Below, piece by piece: positions 59,679 to 64,000 of a DNA stretch of 64,000 nucleotides. The position numbers were made by a program, and so were the translations under genes. Positions within the stretch are counted from its first letter, which is position 1; each line of letters opens with the position of its first letter. A model generated the notes under the pieces. The model had not been told where the DNA came from and searched no databases. It saw nothing but the letters and a program-made list of their open reading frames with translations. This stretch comes from Bacillota bacterium. Its GTDB lineage: Bacteria; Bacillota; UBA4882; UBA8346. The DNA lies in NCBI GenBank assembly GCA_023435225.1, contig JAEYRX010000002.1, positions 1 to 64,000 on the forward strand. Direction: 5' to 3'.

Positions 59679-60830
59679 ATGAAGCATCTAAATAAGTTCT
59701 TATTTGGTTTAATCATTATTTTCTTAGTTTTCGGATTAACGGCTTTAGCAAAAGATAATAGGCCATATGTAGTTGGCGCCTTTTGTTCGGTGACCGGTCC
59801 AAACGCTCCGTTGGGAGGACCCGAGAAAGATACCTTAGTTATGCTTGCCGAGCAGATTAATAAAAAAGGTGGTATAAATGGTCACCCGCTGAAATTGATT
59901 GTCGAGGATGATGGTTCCGATAATACCAACGCCGTCAAAGCAGCTAAAAAGTTAATTGATCAGGATAATGTATGTGCTATTATCGGTAGCAGTGGAACTG
60001 CTCCTACCATGGCGGTTATTCCAATCATGGAAGAAGCCGGAGTTCCTCATGTCTCAATGGCGGCTGGAACCTCAATCACTGTTCCCATAAAAAAATGGGT
60101 TTTCCGGACTCCTCAAACCGATACAATGGCCATTGAAAAGATTTTAACATACTTAACCGGTAATAAAATTAAAAAAGTGGCCATGATCTATGATTCCAAT
60201 GCCTTTGGTACCAATGGGCGGGATCAGTTACGGCTTTTAGCGCCGAAATATAAAGTTACCATAGTAGCTGAAGAATCTTTTGCAACCAAAGATACTGATA
60301 TGACGGTTCAATTGACTAAGATTAGGACCACTGGCGCTCAAGCGATAATCTGCTGGGGGACCAATCCGGGTCCGGCTTTAGTAGCTAAGAGCGCTCAACA
60401 ACTTAGTGTTGGTTTACCATTGTTAATGAGTCACGGAGTTGCCAACCAGGCATTTTTGGATCTGGCCGGTTCAGCTGCTAATGGAATAATACTACCGGCT
60501 GGGAAACTGATTGTAGCCGACCAACTTCCAAGTTCGGATCCACAGAAAAAGTTGTTAACTCAGTATCTAAACGATTTTCAAACCAAATACAATTATACCA
60601 CCAATACTTTTGGAGGCCATGGCTGGGACGCTCTTAGCATAATAGTCCGGGCCTTGAAGAAAACCGGGGATAACCGGAGTAAACTACGGGATGAGATTGA
60701 AAAAACTAAAAATTTTGTCGGTACCGGTGGTATTTTTACTTATTCAACGACCGATCATGATGGATTAACCAAAGATGCTTTTGTAATGATTAAAGTCGTC
60801 GATGGTAAATGGACATTACTAAAAAAATAA
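59679..60830 (+). CDS. Branched-chain amino-acid type ABC substrate-binding protein 1
   Basis: The protein has 383 residues, LivJ/LivK family (type I periplasmic binding protein). A signal peptide (about 1-24, ending LTALA-KDN) lacks a lipobox cysteine. The mature protein has VVGAFCSVTGPNAPLGGPEKDTLVMLAEQINKKGGINGHPLKLIVEDDGSDNTNAVKAAKKLI, the IIGSSGTAPTMAV ligand-binding loop near 105-117, and GGHGWDALSIIVRAL near the end. It would bind amino acids or related acids outside the inner membrane and deliver them to the LivH/LivM permeases downstream. It is about 60-70% identical by eye to 61040-62191. Confidence 0.92.
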   Translation: MKHLNKFLFGLIIIFLVFGLTALAKDNRPYVVGAFCSVTGPNAPLGGPEKDTLVMLAEQINKKGGINGHPLKLIVEDDGSDNTNAVKAAKKLIDQDNVCAIIGSSGTAPTMAVIPIMEEAGVPHVSMAAGTSITVPIKKWVFRTPQTDTMAIEKILTYLTGNKIKKVAMIYDSNAFGTNGRDQLRLLAPKYKVTIVAEESFATKDTDMTVQLTKIRTTGAQAIICWGTNPGPALVAKSAQQLSVGLPLLMSHGVANQAFLDLAGSAANGIILPAGKLIVADQLPSSDPQKKLLTQYLNDFQTKYNYTTNTFGGHGWDALSIIVRALKKTGDNRSKLRDEIEKTKNFVGTGGIFTYSTTDHDGLTKDAFVMIKVVDGKWTLLKK

Positions 60831-60973
60831 ACTCCGGAATTCGGCAGGAATTTTCCATTTAAATGTTGAATATCACTCTGGCAAGATGAAGAACGGGTAA
60901 GTTGCTGGATTACATTTTTATGATATTGGTAATTCAGCGTTTCAGTAGGATGGTAGCCGGAGGAAGAAACATT

Positions 60974-61009
60974 AAACCTGACTTGGCTTAGCCTATGTCA
61001 GGTTTTTTT
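60974..61009 (+). terminator. Terminator/attenuator before the second binding-protein gene
   Basis: AAACCTGAC and GTCAGGTTT form a perfect 9-bp stem, followed by TTTTATT, 30 bases before the start codon. Since the permease genes lie downstream, it may act as an attenuator that sets the ratio of the first binding protein to the rest, or be regulated by the preceding leader (60900-60970). Confidence 0.75.
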
Positions 61010-61039
61010 ATTGCGAAGCAATTTTTGAGGAGGATGGGT

Positions 61040-62191
61040 ATGAAAAATAATTTTAAACTTATGCTCGTTTTAATGGTATTAGTTATTGTGGTTGGCGCCG
61101 TTTTAGTAGCGGGAGAAACAAAAAGCCCTTATGTTGTAGGTGCTTTTGTTTCAGCAACCGGTCCGAATTCTACTTTGGGTACTCCTGAAAAAGAAACCTT
61201 GGAAATGCTCTCCGATAAAATTAATAAAAGTGGAGGCATTAACGGTCATCCTCTGAAATTAATCATCGAAGATGACGGTACTGATAATACCAGCGCTGTT
61301 AAAATCGCTAATAAATTAATTAATCAGGATAAAGTATGTGCGTTAATCGGCAGTAGCGGTACTGGGCCCTCATTAGCAGTAATGCCGATTGCCGAAGCAA
61401 ATGGGATTCCTCAAATTGCAATGGCAGCGGGAACTAAAATCACCGATCCAATTAATAAATGGGTCTTCCGGACTGCTCCATTAGATTCATTTGTAGTTGG
61501 GAAGATTTACGATTATCTGAATAGACAAAAAATTGAAAGAGTCGGGATAATCTGTGATTCTTCGGGATACGGCACTAGTGGACGGGATCAACTAAAAGCT
61601 TTGGCTCCTAAATATAAAATCAAAATAGTCGCTGAAGAGAGCTTTGGGATCAAAGACACTGATATGACTGTTCAATTGACTAAAATCCGAACCACTAACG
61701 CTCAAGCCATAATTTGCTGGGGGACTAATCCCGGTCCGGCGATTATTGCCAAAAACAGGCAGCAATTAGGTATTACGTTGCCGTTATTTATGAGCCACGG
61801 CATCGCTAATCAGGCTTTTCTAGATCAGGCTGGGTCTGCCGCCAACGGAATTATTTTACCGGCTATCCGTTTAATTGTAGCGGATTTGCTTCCGGCTTCG
61901 GACTCCCAAAAAAAATTATTATTGGAATACGCCAAAGACTTTAAAAACAGTTATCATAAACCGGCCGACCACTATGGAGGGCATGCTTATGATGCTTTAA
62001 GTTTAATTGTCAAGGCTCTAAAAAAAGCGGGAGATAATCCGGCTAAAATTAGGGATGAGATTGAAAAAACCAAGAATTTTCCGGGTATCGGCGGTATCTT
62101 CAACTATTCAGCCGAGAACCATGACGGATTGGATAGTAACTCCTGTGTAATGCTGAAAATTGTTAAGCAGAAATGGACTATTTTGAAGTAA
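61040..62191 (+). CDS. Branched-chain amino-acid type ABC substrate-binding protein 2
   Basis: The protein has 383 residues from ATG 61040, 7 bases after GAGGAGG; upstream in-frame ATGs are too close to or before the site. The signal peptide (about 1-26, LVIVVGAVLVAGETKS) again has no lipobox cysteine. The sequence parallels 59679-60830 throughout, including LIGSSGTGPSLAVM and ICWGTNPGPAIIAKNRQQL. Differences lie around the ligand pocket (SVTGPNAP versus SATGPNST; TAPTM versus TGPSL), so the two may differ in ligand preference. Confidence 0.92.
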   Translation: MKNNFKLMLVLMVLVIVVGAVLVAGETKSPYVVGAFVSATGPNSTLGTPEKETLEMLSDKINKSGGINGHPLKLIIEDDGTDNTSAVKIANKLINQDKVCALIGSSGTGPSLAVMPIAEANGIPQIAMAAGTKITDPINKWVFRTAPLDSFVVGKIYDYLNRQKIERVGIICDSSGYGTSGRDQLKALAPKYKIKIVAEESFGIKDTDMTVQLTKIRTTNAQAIICWGTNPGPAIIAKNRQQLGITLPLFMSHGIANQAFLDQAGSAANGIILPAIRLIVADLLPASDSQKKLLLEYAKDFKNSYHKPADHYGGHAYDALSLIVKALKKAGDNPAKIRDEIEKTKNFPGIGGIFNYSAENHDGLDSNSCVMLKIVKQKWTILK

Positions 62192-62215
62192 AAAATTAGA
62201 TAAAGTAGGTACATC

Positions 62216-63085
62216 ATGTCAAATTGGTCTGTTTTCTTGCAGTTTCTTTTTAGCGGAATAACTCAGGGCAGCGTTTATGCCTTAATCGCACTGGGATTTA
62301 TGGTCATTTATAATTCCAGTGAAATCATTAATTTTGCCCAGGGTGAATTCGTTATGTTGGGAGGGATGTTGGCGGTATCTTTATATGCGGCCGGGATTCC
62401 TTTGCCCTTAGCCATATTAATATCAGTACTCACTGTTACTTTGTTCGGAATAGTATTTCAACATCTGACTGTTAATCCCTTGAAAAAAGCTTCCTCCTTT
62501 TCCATCATAATGGTTACCATCGGGGCTTCAATATTTATCAGGGGAGGCGCTATGTTAATCTGGGGGAAAGATACTTTTTCACTACCATTATTCTTAACCG
62601 GAGCCCCGATTATGATCGGCGGAGCGGTAATTATCCCACATTCGCTGGTAGTAACCGGAACAGCAATTATCTTAATGGCGTTGCTGCATTTATTTTTTAA
62701 ATATACCCTAGTTGGACAGGCAATGAGAGCTAGTGCCGTGAACCGCGTTGGGGCTTCCCTCTGCGGTATCAAACCTGGTTGGATGGTTAAACTCTCCTTT
62801 GCCATTAGTGCTGCTTTGGCTAGTATCTCCGGTATTATTATTGCTCCAACAAATCTAACCAGTTATGATGTAGGAATTATGCTGGGATTAAAAGGATTTG
62901 TGGTGGCGATAATCGGGGGGTTAAACTCTTTTGTCGGTACGATCTGCGGTGGTTTTTTACTTGGAATTATCGAAGCGTTGGGAGCGGGGTTCATTTCATC
63001 ACAGTATAAGAACGCTATCACTTTTTGTTTATTAATTTTAATTTTATTTATTAGGCCCTCCGGGCTTTTTGGGAGAAAGTTGTAA
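62216..63085 (+). CDS. livH: Branched-chain amino-acid ABC permease LivH-like
   Basis: The protein has 289 residues with about eight membrane helices. The family pattern includes GITQGSVYALIALGFMVIYNSSEIINFAQGEFVMLGGML near residues 14-52, FKYTLVGQAMRASAVNRVGASLCGI near 160-185 (the ATPase-contact EAA-like loop), and GLKGFVVAIIGGLNSFVGTICGG near 222-245. It forms the channel with LivM. Its stop overlaps the next start by one base (TAATG). Confidence 0.94.
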   Translation: MSNWSVFLQFLFSGITQGSVYALIALGFMVIYNSSEIINFAQGEFVMLGGMLAVSLYAAGIPLPLAILISVLTVTLFGIVFQHLTVNPLKKASSFSIIMVTIGASIFIRGGAMLIWGKDTFSLPLFLTGAPIMIGGAVIIPHSLVVTGTAIILMALLHLFFKYTLVGQAMRASAVNRVGASLCGIKPGWMVKLSFAISAALASISGIIIAPTNLTSYDVGIMLGLKGFVVAIIGGLNSFVGTICGGFLLGIIEALGAGFISSQYKNAITFCLLILILFIRPSGLFGRKL

Positions 63086-64000
63086 TGAATAATAAATATT
63101 GGTCTCTTTTATTAATGAGTGTTGTTTTATTAATAATACCCTGGATTCTCCCCAACCGTTATTTTTTAAATGTAGCTGTCTTAATAGGTATCTATGTCTT
63201 AATTACTATTGGTTTAAATCTGCTGATCGGTTATGCCGGCCAGATTTCGTTGGGCCATGCCGCTTTCTATGGAATCGGGAGTTATACGGTAGCAATTATT
63301 ACTACTAGATTTAAAGGCGATCATTTGTTGGCCTTAATTGCAGCTCTTTGTTTAGCTGGTCTTATTGCCTGGATTATCGGGAAACCAACCTTAAAGTTAA
63401 AAGGGCACTACCTGGCAATGGCAACATTGGGATTTGGTTTTATAGTCCAGATTTTATTAGAGGAAATGGCTGATTTAACCGGTGGGCCACAAGGAATTAG
63501 CGGCATCCCTAAATTAACCATCATGGGTTTTAAATTCATCAGTGATTTGGAGATTTACTTTTTAGTATGGGGTCTGGTTATTTTTACGCAGTTGATGGTT
63601 GTGAATTTAATCCGCAGTAAAATTGGCCGGGCATTTCTAGCCATTCATACCAATGAAACGGCGGCTGATTCATTAGGAGTTAATACTGCGAGTTTAAAAA
63701 TGACTGTTTTCATAATTAGCGCCGCCTTAGCAGGGTTAGCCGGTGGTTTATACGCGTTTTCCATTAGTTATATTAATCCCGAACCTTTTGGATTCAGTTT
63801 TTCGATTCTCTTAGTTACAATGGTTATTATCGGCGGAATGGGCGACTTATGGGGGCCAATTTTGGGGACAGTAATTTTAGCTGTGATACCGGAATTATTA
63901 CGGGCTTTTAAAGATTTTGATATTTTAATCTATGGATTTATTTTAATTTTAATTATTATTTTCATGCCCAAGGGAATAATTTCCCTCTTTTATCGCGGTT
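63085..64000 (+). CDS. livM: Branched-chain amino-acid ABC permease LivM-like (runs off window)
   Basis: The frame is open from ATG 63085 to the window end (305 codons). It encodes many membrane helices with LITIGLNLLIGYAGQISLGHAAFYGIGSYTVAI near residues 38-70, a GHYLAMATLGFGFIVQ segment, RSKIGRAFLAIHTNETAADSLGVNT near 173-197, and ISYINPEPFGFSFSILLVTMVIIGGMGDLWGPILGT near 230-265. This is the LivM pattern. The ATPases LivG and LivF are expected just beyond the window. It starts inside the livH stop codon, so translation is coupled. Confidence 0.93.
   Translation, partial: MNNKYWSLLLMSVVLLIIPWILPNRYFLNVAVLIGIYVLITIGLNLLIGYAGQISLGHAAFYGIGSYTVAIITTRFKGDHLLALIAALCLAGLIAWIIGKPTLKLKGHYLAMATLGFGFIVQILLEEMADLTGGPQGISGIPKLTIMGFKFISDLEIYFLVWGLVIFTQLMVVNLIRSKIGRAFLAIHTNETAADSLGVNTASLKMTVFIISAALAGLAGGLYAFSISYINPEPFGFSFSILLVTMVIIGGMGDLWGPILGTVILAVIPELLRAFKDFDILIYGFILILIIIFMPKGIISLFYRG

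Noticed and set aside
60880..61009. T-box leader before the second binding-protein gene
   Set aside because: The T-box core (GGGTGGNACCGCG) and a stem I specifier loop are not present; only the terminator and a short GGATGGTAGCC string resemble one.
1..64000. rRNA genes, integrase/att sites or a prophage
   Set aside because: No rRNA signature sequence, integrase, capsid, terminase or portal gene is visible; the only phage-like hint is a short Cys module in the TM2 protein.

Overview
The window is a low-GC (about 40% by eye) bacterial chromosome segment that reads as Bacillota (Firmicutes). Evidence for this is the mix of an Fe-S type PurF, a ykkC-class riboswitch, a YitT/DUF2179 protein, LysM proteins, Ku and GreA-like genes. 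Two features suggest a diderm member of the phylum. There is a genuine secretin gene (52827-54065) with inner-membrane alignment proteins, and both amino-acid binding proteins near the right end have signal peptides without a lipobox cysteine, as free periplasmic proteins do. No rRNA, tRNA or CRISPR array was found.

Region 1 (1-11.5 kb) is an unstable accessory region. It holds five intact paralogues of a small membrane protein plus at least five decayed fragments, two copies of a structured leader, and several copies of a ~98-bp palindromic MITE with IS5-type YTAR target duplications. It also has a GC-rich structured block without a gene. Set in this are a small oxygen/NO-type cluster (cupin, truncated hemerythrin, flavodiiron protein FprA, divergent FNR-like regulator), a GreA-like factor and a K+/H+ antiporter. 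Region 2 (11.5-22 kb) has a four-LysM protein, an orphan cheR-cheD-cheB set, a YitT protein, a MITE-truncated HEAT pseudogene, a LysM-G5-M23 peptidase, an aminotransferase and a MocR-type regulator. Region 3 (22.6-27.5 kb) is a single 1643-codon SF1 helicase fused to a Vsr/DUF559-like nuclease, a possible one-gene defence system.

Region 4 (27.5-37.5 kb) is a purine operon, purB-F-M-N-H-(fabZ-like)-C-D, behind a ykkC-type (probably PRPP) riboswitch and terminator. purE/K/L/Q/S are not here. Region 5 (37.7-49 kb) is housekeeping: lytic transglycosylase, uppP, recJ-relA, dtd, a TM2/zinc-ribbon protein, lemA plus two TPM-domain genes, and ku.

Region 6 (49.2-59.5 kb) is a type IV pilus/type II secretion-like locus: minor pilins, a PilM-PilN fusion, PilO, PilP, secretin, PilB and PilC, followed by four prepilins. 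The prepilin module begins with a GEMM-I riboswitch and terminator. By my alignment the riboswitch carries A, not G, at the position that discriminates c-di-GMP from cGAMP. The last prepilin carries an inserted PA14 domain. Region 7 (59.7-64 kb) is a branched-chain amino-acid type ABC transporter: two paralogous binding proteins, LivH and a LivM that runs off the window.

Throughout, intergenic gaps carry low-complexity heptad-like repeats of several families.
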